The notes: a model not told the origin generated them from the letters alone. DNA of 48,904 nucleotides from Methylocystaceae bacterium (GCA_014190435.1 BJGJ01000010.1:1-48904); one strand, 5' to 3'. Counted from the first letter of the stretch, positions 9,111 to 17,953 are shown. A program made the numbers and translations.

Positions 9111-10535
9111 TTACCCACGCGAGTCCAGGGATGGCTTTGCCTGGGACGACGGTAAAGATAGAATAACACGTAAGCCGGGGGCATTATCCTCAAGCCTGAG
9201 CTCCCCATGATGGAGACGCGCTATAGCGGCGACCATTGAAAGACCAAGACCCGATCCAGCACGAGATCGTGAATTTTCCAAACGCACAAACCGACCGGTA
9301 ACCCGCTCACGATCTAGAGTCGAAATTCCGATTCCGTGGTCTGCTATACAGACTTCTATAGTTTCACCAACTCTAGTCACTGAGATATCAATTGTTTTAG
9401 CTCCATCTCTCATTCCATATTTTAGGGCATTATCAATGAGATTAACGATTGCCTGCCCAAGTAATTCTCGACTGCCTTTAACGACGAGTAGAGCCCCAAT
9501 ATTACAGTTAAAATGCGCCCCCTGCTCTTCAGCAACAGGCTCATACATCTCGACAATATCTCGAGCAATAGTATCGACCTCTAAAGCTGCAAGATTTTCG
9601 CTCAAATAACCTGCCTCTGCACGCGCAATCATCAAAAGCGCATTGAAGATTGCAATAAGCTCATCCGCCTCTTCAATAATTTTTTCTAGAGCCTCTCTTT
9701 TTTGATTTTCGTCCTTATTATCTCCAATAGCGGACTCTGCCCGATTGCGAAGTCTCGTAAGTGGAGTTTTTAAGTCATGCGCAATATTGTCTGATACTTC
9801 CTTTAATCCAACCATTAATACTGAAATGCGCTCAAGCATTGCATTGAAGTTTTCAGCTAGCCGATCAAGCTCATCACCCGATCCACTCACAGCGAGCCGT
9901 TCATTCATATCCCCTGCCATTATTCTCCGCGCAGAGGCAGACATAATATCTACCCGTTCAAGCATACGATGCGCGACGAATAATCCACCAAATACACCAA
10001 CCAGAACTAACCAAAACAAAGAAACACCTAACGCTCGACGAAGAATATCACGAAGCACTTGATGATCTTCAATGTCATGGCCAATCAATAATCTGAAGCC
10101 TCCAGGGATAAGAAACAAACGCATTAAAGCCGGATGCGCGTCTTCAAGCTCTCCCCGCCGTCGGTAAAGCGTCTCAATTAGAATATCTCCGCTCCCTGGT
10201 GCGAAACGCGGCAGTTCTATATTGCCTGCGATTAAATCCCCCGCTGCAGACGTCAAAAGATAAAGGGACCCGCCTGGCGCGCGAACACGCCGCTCTACAG
10301 CCTCCGTTAATTCTCTTAACCCCCCCTGAGCATATTGTTCGGATAATGCTCGGATTTCCCCGTCGACTGTTTGTTCAATTTGCTCATCAAGCACTTCCTT
10401 TACTCGAGCGCCAACGCGTGTAAGCACTAAACCAGCGCCAATGGAGAAAAGCAGAAGATAAGCCAATGATAGCTTAAATGCAGTTGTTCTAAATAGCTTG
10501 CCGACGGCGCCAAGACGTCTTTCGTGTATTTCCAT
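9111..10535 (-). CDS. HAMP sensor histidine kinase of the degP-linked two-component pair
   Basis: A 474-residue kinase with a membrane segment at about 21-41, a periplasmic sensor region about 42-165, a second membrane segment about 168-190, HAMP about 190-240 (GSGDELDRLAENFNAML), H-box NIAHDLKTPLTRLRNRAES with His253, N-box VNLIDNALKYG and ATP lid GSGLGLSMVAAIARLHHG. It probably phosphorylates the OmpR-type regulator encoded just upstream on the same strand, although 332 bases separate them. Its stop is 2 bases from the stop of the converging PleC-like gene. The start has AGGAAA 8 bases upstream. The signal is unknown; linkage to degP suggests envelope stress. Confidence 0.88.
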   Translation of the reverse strand: MEIHERRLGAVGKLFRTTAFKLSLAYLLLFSIGAGLVLTRVGARVKEVLDEQIEQTVDGEIRALSEQYAQGGLRELTEAVERRVRAPGGSLYLLTSAAGDLIAGNIELPRFAPGSGDILIETLYRRRGELEDAHPALMRLFLIPGGFRLLIGHDIEDHQVLRDILRRALGVSLFWLVLVGVFGGLFVAHRMLERVDIMSASARRIMAGDMNERLAVSGSGDELDRLAENFNAMLERISVLMVGLKEVSDNIAHDLKTPLTRLRNRAESAIGDNKDENQKREALEKIIEEADELIAIFNALLMIARAEAGYLSENLAALEVDTIARDIVEMYEPVAEEQGAHFNCNIGALLVVKGSRELLGQAIVNLIDNALKYGMRDGAKTIDISVTRVGETIEVCIADHGIGISTLDRERVTGRFVRLENSRSRAGSGLGLSMVAAIARLHHGELRLEDNAPGLRVILSLPSSQAKPSLDSRG

Positions 10536-10705
10536 GTAAATTATTTCCTGATTATAGATTTTCTTTAGAAATTAACAATTCAATTGTATTTCATGCAAGC
10601 CAACAATTTTTCTAGAGCTATGCGTTTATAGCCTACAGAGCTTTAATCTTTAACGCACTTTAGTAAGACTGCGAAGCACATAGATACTCAATAAACGCGC
10701 TTGTT

Positions 10706-10720
10706 GGATAAAATTTATCC
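10706..10720. promoter_or_regulatory. Near-palindrome upstream of the HAMP kinase gene
   Basis: GGATAAA and TTTATCC flank a single base in a 15-base inverted repeat, 171-185 bases before the kinase start, in an AT-rich gap of 332 bases (10536-10867) that holds no gene. It has the form of a dimeric-regulator operator. The rest of the gap holds the terminator-like stem at 10772-10793 and presumably the kinase promoter. Confidence 0.35.
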
Positions 10721-10771
10721 TACTCAAAACGACGCTATTTCACTTAACCAACCAATCTATGACATAAAACA

Positions 10772-10793
10772 AAAATCTCATCTCCGAGATTTT
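10772..10793 (-). terminator. Terminator-like stem after the response regulator gene
   Basis: On the minus strand AAAATCTC and GAGATTTT form an 8-bp stem with a 6-base loop, running straight into a T-rich stretch (TTTTTGTTTTAT). It lies about 75 bases after the regulator stop codon. The stem is GC-poor, so termination may be partial; if it works, the kinase downstream needs its own promoter. Confidence 0.5.
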
Positions 10794-10867
10794 ACTCCGC
10801 TCTTGACCCAATAAGTTTCAATTTTTCTATCTATAGAAAGACTTAAAATTAGTCTCCAGGACATCAA

Positions 10868-11557
10868 TCACAATGACCGTCCAGAGTCTCTTATCATATA
10901 ACCAGCACCTCGAATTGTATGCAGCAAAGGTGTCTCGCGCCCCTTATCTATTTTTGCACGCAACCGAGAAATATGCACGTCAATAACATTGGTCTGAGGA
11001 TCAAAATGATAGTCCCAGACATTTTCTAAAAGCATGGTTCGTGTTACAACTTGGCCAGCATTTTTCATTAAATATTCTAAAAGCCTGAACTCTCTTGGCT
11101 GGAGTAAAATTTCCTGACCATTGACGGTGACCTCATGAGAAAGGCGGTCAAGCTCAAGATCTCCCACTCGATAATGCGTTTCTTCACCCCGCGGTCCAAC
11201 GCGTCGACGCGCGAGCGCTTCCGTTCGTGCTAGCAGCTCGGAAAAAGCGTAGGGCTTAGGCAAATAATCGTCGCCTCCTGCGCGCAATCCCTTAACTCGA
11301 TCATCAACCTGGCCCAGAGCCGATAGAATGATGACTGGCGTTTCAACATTTTGTTTGCGCAGGCTCGAAATAAGCGACAAGCCATCCATCTTTGGCAACA
11401 TTCGATCGACGATCAAGACGTCATAATCGCCTTCTCGTGCAGTAGCGTAGCCGGATAAGCCATCTGAAGCGTGATCCGCGACATGACCCTGCTCACGGAA
11501 AGCCTTAACGAGATAATCACTCGCCTCACGATCGTCTTCAATAATAAGAATCCGCAT
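10868..11557 (-). CDS. OmpR-family response regulator linked to degP
   Basis: A 229-residue regulator: receiver with acidic pair EDD (7-9), phospho-acceptor Asp51 (LIVDRMLP) and conserved Lys in YLPKPYAFSELLAR, followed by an OmpR/PhoB winged helix (LELDRLSHEVTVNGQEILL, NVIDVHISRLRAKID). It is expected to bind DNA after phosphorylation by the kinase encoded downstream. It starts only 23 bases after a strong intrinsic terminator that follows degP, and its Shine-Dalgarno sequence is weak. I know of conserved degP/regulator/kinase clusters in Rhizobiales but cannot name targets. Confidence 0.92.
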   Translation of the reverse strand: MRILIIEDDREASDYLVKAFREQGHVADHASDGLSGYATAREGDYDVLIVDRMLPKMDGLSLISSLRKQNVETPVIILSALGQVDDRVKGLRAGGDDYLPKPYAFSELLARTEALARRRVGPRGEETHYRVGDLELDRLSHEVTVNGQEILLQPREFRLLEYLMKNAGQVVTRTMLLENVWDYHFDPQTNVIDVHISRLRAKIDKGRETPLLHTIRGAGYMIRDSGRSL

Positions 11558-11580
11558 GAATCACACTTTAACCCAGCTTC

Positions 11581-11617
11581 AACAAAAACGGCAGGCCGAC
11601 TGCAAGGGTCGACCTGC
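11581..11617 (-). terminator. Intrinsic terminator between degP and the response regulator
   Basis: Read on the minus strand, GCAGGTCGAC and GTCGGCCTGC pair over 10 positions (one U-G wobble) around a 7-base loop CCTTGCA, followed by CGTTTTTGTT. The wobble becomes a C-A mismatch on the plus strand, so the stem favours minus-strand RNA. It lies 61-97 bases after the degP stop and ends 23 bases before the regulator ATG. An upstream CCTGC (plus-strand 11627-11631) could pair instead with the first arm (11613-11617). Confidence 0.8.
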
Positions 11618-11677
11618 ATTCACAGCGCAGGCTATGAGAACGCCAAAAGAACGTCACCAGCTATACTTCTGCGGGCG

Positions 11678-13204
11678 TCAGGCCGCCTTTGTTGGTAAGG
11701 CGATAAATCTCATACCATCTGCAGATTTAACTCGGAAGAGAACAGATTTGCGACCCGCCTCTCGCGCGGATTCTATTGCAGAGGAGAGATCAACCCGAGA
11801 ATTCACTACCTGACCACCCGCTTCAACAATGATGTCTCCTTGTCTCAACCCTTTTTGCGCTGCGGCACTATTAGGATCAATATCCGTCACAACAACTCCT
11901 TCACGTCCAGCTCCAGCTTCTATTGCGGAAGCGACCTCTACGCCCAAGCCCGCAACTTCAGCGCCGCCTTTCCCCGTTTCAACATCTGCACGCGCCTCTT
12001 TCTCTTCAGGCAATAATCCAAGCGTTAGCCTGACAGTTTTCTCTGAACCCGCGCGTAAATAAGTCAAATCCACTGATTTTTTTGGTCCCAGAATAGCAAC
12101 GCGACGCGCGAGATCTCTTGGACCATCAATTTTCTCACCATTCAGAGCGATAACAATATCTCCTGATTTTAGCCCCGCTTGCTCTGCAGGGGCACCATGT
12201 TGAGGTTGCGAAATTAATGCGCCTTTTGTTGATTTCAGGCCCAAGCTATCAGCAATTTCTGGTGTGATATTTTGAATCTTAACCCCGATCCAACCGCGCG
12301 CCACCACGCCTTTATCTTTCAAGGAGGCAACAACATCCCGAGCTACCTCTGAAGGAATCGCAAAGCCAATGCCAATCGAGCCGCCTGAAGGCGAATAGAT
12401 AGCGGTATTAACGCCAATCACATTCCCTCGCGCATCAAATGCTGGCCCGCCAGAATTACCTCTGTTAACTGGCGCGTCTATTTGAAGAAAATCATCATAA
12501 GGACCTGCGCCTATTTCTCTCCCTCGCGCAGATACAATGCCTGCCGTAACACTGCCGCCTAAGCCAAAAGGATTTCCGACTGCAATCACCCAATCGCCAA
12601 TACGTGGATTACCGGTCGACCAATCAACGAATGGAAATTTATCTCCATCATTGATTTTAAGCAACGCTAAATCTGTCCGCTTATCAGTTCCAATAATCTT
12701 TGCAGCGAGGGTCTTACCGTTATCGAGCGACACCTCAACCTCGCTAGCATGTTCGACGACGTGATTGTTTGTCACCACATAGCCATCTGGACTGATGATA
12801 AATCCTGAACCCTGGGACATTGTTGCATGGCGATTCTCTGTGCCACCACCCTGACGTCCAAATCGCTTAAAAAAACGATACATTGGATCATCGGGAGATA
12901 AATCTGGCGACATCTCCGAAAGCCCACCGCTGCCTTCGTCTACCTCAACACCCTTGACCTTAATCGCAACAACAGCAGGCTTAACGCGCTCAACAACATC
13001 TGCAAAAGATGGAGGTGTAACTGGCCCAGCAACCGTCACCGGCGACAATACCTCGGCCTTTGCCGCGGACATTGGACCAACAAAAGTAGCAAGGACACTC
13101 AATGACGCGACCGCGCCTAGCAGATAGGATCGAGAAGCCCGCCTTTTATTCTCGGCATTAATCGAGTAGCCAGCAAGCTGGCTAGAATTTTCTAGAAAAA
13201 TCAT
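11678..13204 (-). CDS. degP: Do-family periplasmic serine protease/chaperone
   Basis: A 508-residue HtrA/DegP protease that degrades or refolds damaged envelope proteins. A signal peptide spans about 21-50, cutting after AKA. The catalytic triad is His148 (TNNHVVEH), Asp178 (RTDLALL) and Ser251 (NRGNSGGPAF). Two PDZ domains follow, at about 285-385 and 410-500, with carboxylate-binding loops near GWIGVKIQ and GLGVEV. The ATG follows GGAG by 5 bases. Its 5' leader holds a 7-bp hairpin, and an intrinsic terminator lies just downstream before the two-component genes. The protein contains an acidic linker (PDLSPDDPMYRFF) typical of the family. Confidence 0.96.
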   Translation of the reverse strand: MIFLENSSQLAGYSINAENKRRASRSYLLGAVASLSVLATFVGPMSAAKAEVLSPVTVAGPVTPPSFADVVERVKPAVVAIKVKGVEVDEGSGGLSEMSPDLSPDDPMYRFFKRFGRQGGGTENRHATMSQGSGFIISPDGYVVTNNHVVEHASEVEVSLDNGKTLAAKIIGTDKRTDLALLKINDGDKFPFVDWSTGNPRIGDWVIAVGNPFGLGGSVTAGIVSARGREIGAGPYDDFLQIDAPVNRGNSGGPAFDARGNVIGVNTAIYSPSGGSIGIGFAIPSEVARDVVASLKDKGVVARGWIGVKIQNITPEIADSLGLKSTKGALISQPQHGAPAEQAGLKSGDIVIALNGEKIDGPRDLARRVAILGPKKSVDLTYLRAGSEKTVRLTLGLLPEEKEARADVETGKGGAEVAGLGVEVASAIEAGAGREGVVVTDIDPNSAAAQKGLRQGDIIVEAGGQVVNSRVDLSSAIESAREAGRKSVLFRVKSADGMRFIALPTKAA

Positions 13205-13523
13205 TTTTACTCCATCTTGTGCGAGGAGATTGAGTAGACCTCAATCATCTCTCTCTAAGATGGAGACGAACGCCTTGCGGATGAATGGACATAAGATGAA
13301 ACTTTAGTAAGGCAGATTCGTCTAAGCTTGTAAGCTTCCTATGCAAAAGTGTTTTCTTGACCCCTTAAACTCTTGCGTCTTTCTGTCTAACAATCGTTGC
13401 GTAAAAGAGACGCTCAGCGCCACTTCGAAGCAGGGAATCTCTCCGCTCTATTCCCTAGAGCATCAAGCTAACCCCGCCCTGAAGCAGCCCACTCCACTAA
13501 GCCCAGAAAATCTGTTTATTAAA
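13205..13523. other. degP-grpE intergenic region with two stem-loops
   Basis: These 319 bases hold no convincing gene. GATTGAG (13228-13234) and CTCAATC (13240-13246) form a 7-bp stem with a 5-base loop, about 24-42 bases before the degP start and therefore in its leader. GCTCTA (13445-13450) and TAGAGC (13456-13461) form a 6-bp stem about 63-79 bases after grpE, without a T-tract. I could not define a convincing stress-sigma promoter. Confidence 0.4.
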
Positions 13524-14111
13524 TTAGCTTTTTGGACCACCCCGCGCAACGCCAACCTTAGCAGGACGCAATACACGATCATTGATCAGATATCCTTGTT
13601 CAACAACCTGCGCGACAGTTCCAGCAACCTTTGTTTCATCCGGCATTTCAAACAATGCCTCATGCTGGTTGGGATCAAAACGCGCGCCCAGAGCATCTAT
13701 CGGCTTGACGCCAAAGCGCGCAAGCCGGGAAAGAAAATCTTTCTCTGTGAGCTCGACGCCTTCAATAAAAGCAGCAATCGAGGGCGGCAAATCGGATCGA
13801 ACATCTTGGCTCACGCTTTCAATTGCCCGATGTAAATTATCAGCAAAAGCAAGCATCTCTCGAGCAAAATTTGACGCGCCGTATAATTTTGCTTCAGTAA
13901 CCTCGCGCTCAGCACGACGACGAATATTTTCCACCTCAGCCAAAGCCCTTAACGCCCGATCCTTTAAATCTGCGTTTTCTTTCTGTAGCGCCGTTATATC
14001 GCTGACTGACGTGGCGTCCTCTTTGGTTGCTTCTTCTGTTGCCTGACCCGATAAGGTGATATCAATTTCTCTGGCGTCTTCTGGCTTGTTATCTGCGTTC
14101 TGCTCACCCAT
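13524..14111 (-). CDS. grpE: Nucleotide exchange factor GrpE
   Basis: A 195-residue co-chaperone that releases ADP from DnaK. An acidic, disordered N-terminus (1-40) is followed by the long dimer coiled coil (about 41-110, LQKENADLKDRALRALAEVEN and RRRAEREVTEA) and the beta-wing C-terminal domain with the family motif VEQGYLINDRVLRPAKVGVA. It lies 63 bases downstream of glnD on the same strand. In many relatives grpE follows hrcA; here no hrcA is adjacent. It may be read from the glnD transcript, from its own promoter, or both. Confidence 0.96.
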   Translation of the reverse strand: MGEQNADNKPEDAREIDITLSGQATEEATKEDATSVSDITALQKENADLKDRALRALAEVENIRRRAEREVTEAKLYGASNFAREMLAFADNLHRAIESVSQDVRSDLPPSIAAFIEGVELTEKDFLSRLARFGVKPIDALGARFDPNQHEALFEMPDETKVAGTVAQVVEQGYLINDRVLRPAKVGVARGGPKS

Positions 14112-14174
14112 ATCCCAACTCGTTTCTCGTTAATTTTATAATAAGCCTCGATATCATGGCTCCCGCAGGCGAAA

Positions 14175-17000
14175 TCAAGCCGCAGGAGCAGAATCTTGTT
14201 TTGAAGGACGCTTTATTGGCCTAATTTCAAAGACATCCAGAAGTTGCCGCTTAATCGCGATTTGACGCTGAGGCGAGACTATTTTGGTGCCAGTCAAATC
14301 AGTCACGTAAAAAGCATCAACTGCCCGCTCTCCAAATGTTGTGACATGAGCGGAAGCGATGTTGAGATTGAGTTTAGAAATTGCATTTGTGAGATCAAAT
14401 AAAAGCCCTTCACGATCCAGGCCAGAGACCTCAACCACTGTATAGGTGTTTGACAGGCTGTTGTCGACGGTTACTTCAGGAGCCACAGGAAATTCAGCAA
14501 TTGGTGAATGCGTATTGGCGCGTGCTTTTACAGCATCAGCAATGACAGCCTCGCCTCGTAACGCACGAACAATCATCTCAGCTATCCGCTCTGCGCGCCG
14601 TAGCTCGTCTTCATCAAACCCTAATCCTCTAGAAAAAAAGATTGTATCCAACGCCAACCCGTCAGCTGTTGTGAAAATATGCGCATCAACAATGTTAGCT
14701 CCACCAACAGCGCAACAGCCTGCGATTGTAGATAATAGCCTTCGGTGGTCTGGAGCAATTACCGTAAGCTCAACAACATCACGCTTTTTATCAAGCATAA
14801 TGTCAGTTATGAGCGGATCTTTTGCGCCATCGAGCGAACGCAGTAATTCCGCATGATGAATTTTACACATTAAATCGACTTTCAGCCAATAGGCTGCATA
14901 ATGCCGTTTTTCATATTGAAGTAACTCTTCATCAGACCAATCCGGCAAAGAGGCGCGTAACTCAGAAATCGAGGCAGCCACTCTGCTTTTTCGGTCTACT
15001 GCGGAATGTCCACCGCCAAGAACAATCTCGGTTTCCCAGTAAAGCGCAAGTAAGAGCTGAGCTTTCCAAGCATCCAACACGCCGGGCCCAACAGCGCTGA
15101 TATCACAAAGCGTCAAGACAAAAAGCAGCTTGAGGCGTTCCATTGTCTGAACGATCGCCGCAAAACTATCTATGGTCGCCGGGTCTGAAATATCTCGACT
15201 TTGAGCATAAGTTGACATCGTAAGATGATGCTCAACAAGCCAAGCGACGGTTTCTGTTTCACCTAGCGTAAAGCCCAACCTTGGACACAATGTTCTTGCA
15301 ACCATCATGCCTGCAATAGAATGGTCTTCCTTGCGCCCCTTCGCAATATCATGAAGAAACAATCCTAGGTATAAAACTTTACGATTAACCACAGTCGGCA
15401 TCGCCTCGGCGATAGGCGCATGGCTCTTAGAAGCACGCCCGGCTTCAAAGTCACAAAGCGCGCCTACAGCACGCAATAAATGCTCATCAACAGTATAGTG
15501 ATGATACATATTAAATTGCATCATCGCTACGATGCGACCAAATTCAGGAATGAACCGCCCAAGGACACCAGTTTCATTCATACGGCGCAGAACTGATTCT
15601 GTCATATTGCGCGATAATAGAATCTCCAAAAACAATCCATTAGCTTCTTTATTTCCTCGTAAATTTGAATCAATTGCGCGTAAAGAACGCGTCACTGCAC
15701 GTAAAGCGTCCGGGTGCAAAGGCAGGCCATGATGATCTGCTAGCCAGAAAAGTCGAATAATATTTACTGGATTACGAGTAAAAATATTTTCATCAACAAT
15801 AGATATGCGATCAGTAGCGATAATGAAATCCCCCTGAGGTGTCTTCGAGCGCCGACGCCTAAAGGGCTGCAAAAAGCGATCAAATATAGCGCGAGGTTTT
15901 GCTTGCCGCTCCTCTAGAGCAGCACAAACAATAGCTGTTAGGTCGCCAACCTGCTTTGCGACTAGAAAATAATGCTTCATAAATCGCTCAACGCGGGAGA
16001 GCCCGCTGCGATTATGATACCCAAGCCGCTCCGCCAGCACTGGCTGAATATCGAATGTTAACCGTTCATCAGCTCTACCTCGAGCAAAATGCAGATGGCA
16101 CCGAACATTCCATAAATAATCTTCACAAGTTTGGAATTGACGATATTCTGCTGGAGTAAAAAGCCCTGCGGCTACTAAATCCTTTGGCTCTCGCACGCGA
16201 TAGACATATTTTGCGATCCAAAAAAGCGTATTTAAATCACGCAAGCCGCCTTTTCCGTCTTTAACATTTGGCTCTACTAGGTATCGCGAAGCCCCAGCCC
16301 GACGCACGCGACCATCGCGCTCCAAAAGCTTAGCGGCGACAAACTCACGAGCATCCATTCGGATAATTTCACGATCGAAGCTTTCTTGTAATTGACTAAA
16401 TAATTCTTGATTGCCCAATATAAATCTGGCTTCAAGTAAACTTGTTCTAATCGTCATGTCGGTCCGCATCTGTCGCATGCATTCAGTTACAGAGCGTGTT
16501 GCATGGCCAACTTTCTGACGTAAGTCCCAGAGAATATAGAGCATAGCCTCAACGACGCTCTCTCCCCAGGGAGTTTGTTTATAAGGAAGAAGGAAAAGCA
16601 AATCGATATCAGAGCCTGGTGCCAATCGACCCCGCCCATAACCTCCAACCGCAACAATGGCGAGACGCTCTGCAAAAGTTGGGTTATCCGCCACATGCAC
16701 ATAGCCGATGACGTAATCATAAATTGCGCCTATGAGCTGATCTTGCAATTCTGATAGCAATTGCGCGCAGTGAACATCTCTTTTACCACTTTCTAAATAC
16801 TGACGCGCACATAGCCGACCACAATTCAAGGCTTCGCGAAATAGATCGACAATTTTACTTCGTCGCTCCGTCTCATCAGAAATCTCAACACATAAATCGC
16901 TTATTTTCGAAGCTAACTCAACACGCAAGCCCCGAAAGCCCTGCTGCGTGTGTAACGAGGAAAAGACAATATGAAGTTGTATTTCGCTTATTGATGTCAT
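14175..17000 (-). CDS. glnD: [Protein-PII] uridylyltransferase/uridylyl-removing enzyme
   Basis: A 941-residue nitrogen sensor that uridylylates PII proteins when glutamine is low and removes UMP when glutamine is high. Order: nucleotidyltransferase motif GGYGRGRLAPGSDIDLLFLL at about 119-138; HD-type hydrolase LFLHDIAKGRKEDHSIAG at about 550; two ACT domains at about 750 (APDHRRLLSTIAGCCAVGGA) and 857 (SGLDREGLLFDLTNAISKL) for glutamine sensing. Its ATG overlaps the gshB stop in an ATGA, implying coupled translation. glnE, the other half of glutamine synthetase control, is also in this window. Confidence 0.97.
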   Translation of the reverse strand: MTSISEIQLHIVFSSLHTQQGFRGLRVELASKISDLCVEISDETERRSKIVDLFREALNCGRLCARQYLESGKRDVHCAQLLSELQDQLIGAIYDYVIGYVHVADNPTFAERLAIVAVGGYGRGRLAPGSDIDLLFLLPYKQTPWGESVVEAMLYILWDLRQKVGHATRSVTECMRQMRTDMTIRTSLLEARFILGNQELFSQLQESFDREIIRMDAREFVAAKLLERDGRVRRAGASRYLVEPNVKDGKGGLRDLNTLFWIAKYVYRVREPKDLVAAGLFTPAEYRQFQTCEDYLWNVRCHLHFARGRADERLTFDIQPVLAERLGYHNRSGLSRVERFMKHYFLVAKQVGDLTAIVCAALEERQAKPRAIFDRFLQPFRRRRSKTPQGDFIIATDRISIVDENIFTRNPVNIIRLFWLADHHGLPLHPDALRAVTRSLRAIDSNLRGNKEANGLFLEILLSRNMTESVLRRMNETGVLGRFIPEFGRIVAMMQFNMYHHYTVDEHLLRAVGALCDFEAGRASKSHAPIAEAMPTVVNRKVLYLGLFLHDIAKGRKEDHSIAGMMVARTLCPRLGFTLGETETVAWLVEHHLTMSTYAQSRDISDPATIDSFAAIVQTMERLKLLFVLTLCDISAVGPGVLDAWKAQLLLALYWETEIVLGGGHSAVDRKSRVAASISELRASLPDWSDEELLQYEKRHYAAYWLKVDLMCKIHHAELLRSLDGAKDPLITDIMLDKKRDVVELTVIAPDHRRLLSTIAGCCAVGGANIVDAHIFTTADGLALDTIFFSRGLGFDEDELRRAERIAEMIVRALRGEAVIADAVKARANTHSPIAEFPVAPEVTVDNSLSNTYTVVEVSGLDREGLLFDLTNAISKLNLNIASAHVTTFGERAVDAFYVTDLTGTKIVSPQRQIAIKRQLLDVFEIRPIKRPSKQDSAPAA

Positions 17001-17953
17001 AGAGAAGCACGCAGATCTTTTTGACGTTTTTCAATGGCGTCAAACAAATGCGGCGTAAGATTAGGCCCTCCTACCCGAGCTAAAGCGCGAAGGCCTGTTG
17101 GCGAAGTAACATTAATTTCTGTGAGATACCCCTCAATGACGTCAATCCCAACAAAGATCAATCCACGCTTCCTAAGCTCGGGCCCAAGCCTATCACAAAT
17201 TAACCTCTCCCGCTGAGTAAGTTCTGTAGAAGCTGCTGAACCGCCTCTTACCAGATTAGAGCGAATATCATCTTGCGCCGGAATCCGATTAAGCGCACCT
17301 AAAGCTATACCATCAATTAAAAGGATACGCTTATCACCCTTCACAACATCGGGAAGAAATTTCTGTACCACCCAAGGTTCACGGAACAATGTTGCGAACA
17401 TATCAAAAAGCGATCCAAAATTAGGATCTCGTTGCGAGACTTTAAATACAGCCGCTCCGCCATGACCATAGAGCGGCTTCATAACAACCTCCCCATGCTT
17501 AGCCCTAAACTTTTCAATCATTGCTCGATCTCGCGTGAGCAAGGTTGGCGGCATTAAATCAGAAAACTTCATAACAAAAATTTTTTCAGGCGAATTTCTT
17601 ACATGCTCTGGGTCATTAACAATCAAGACGCGCGACTTGATACGCTCTAGAAAATGCGTTGAAGTAATATAAGCAAGATCAAAAGGAGGATCTTGTCTCA
17701 AAAGTACAATATCCATTTTGATCAAATCAATCTCACTGGCCTCTGCAAGACGATAGTAACCCGCGGGATCGTCAAAAACATCGATTTGATGGGCGCGCGC
17801 AATCAAGCAGTCGCCTTCAAGGGCTAATTGGTCCGGCGTATAATACCAAAGCTGATGACCCCGGCGGCGGGCCTCTAACATCAAGGCAAAAGTCGAATCA
17901 CCTTCAAAATTGATCCGCTCCAATGGATCCATCTGGACCGCAATTTTAAGCAT
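16997..17953 (-). CDS. gshB: Glutathione synthase
   Basis: ATP-grasp ligase joining glycine to gamma-glutamylcysteine. The family start MLKIAVQMDPLERINFEGDS is clear, as are LRQDPPFDLAYITSTHFLE, MKPLYGHGGAAVFKV (ATP loop) and LTEINVTSPTGLRAL at the end. I place the start at the ATG at 17953, which has GGGAG at the proper distance and gives 318 residues; an ATG 12 bases upstream would add MGDE. The stop overlaps glnD by 4 bases, so the two are co-translated. The 278 bases upstream, shared with the divergent sixA, contain no gene I can support. Confidence 0.96.
   Translation of the reverse strand: MLKIAVQMDPLERINFEGDSTFALMLEARRRGHQLWYYTPDQLALEGDCLIARAHQIDVFDDPAGYYRLAEASEIDLIKMDIVLLRQDPPFDLAYITSTHFLERIKSRVLIVNDPEHVRNSPEKIFVMKFSDLMPPTLLTRDRAMIEKFRAKHGEVVMKPLYGHGGAAVFKVSQRDPNFGSLFDMFATLFREPWVVQKFLPDVVKGDKRILLIDGIALGALNRIPAQDDIRSNLVRGGSAASTELTQRERLICDRLGPELRKRGLIFVGIDVIEGYLTEINVTSPTGLRALARVGGPNLTPHLFDAIEKRQKDLRASL

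Noticed and set aside
14111-14180. Possible RpoH promoter (CTTGAT on the minus strand) before grpE
   Set aside because: The downstream half does not match the alphaproteobacterial heat-shock consensus at any allowed spacing.
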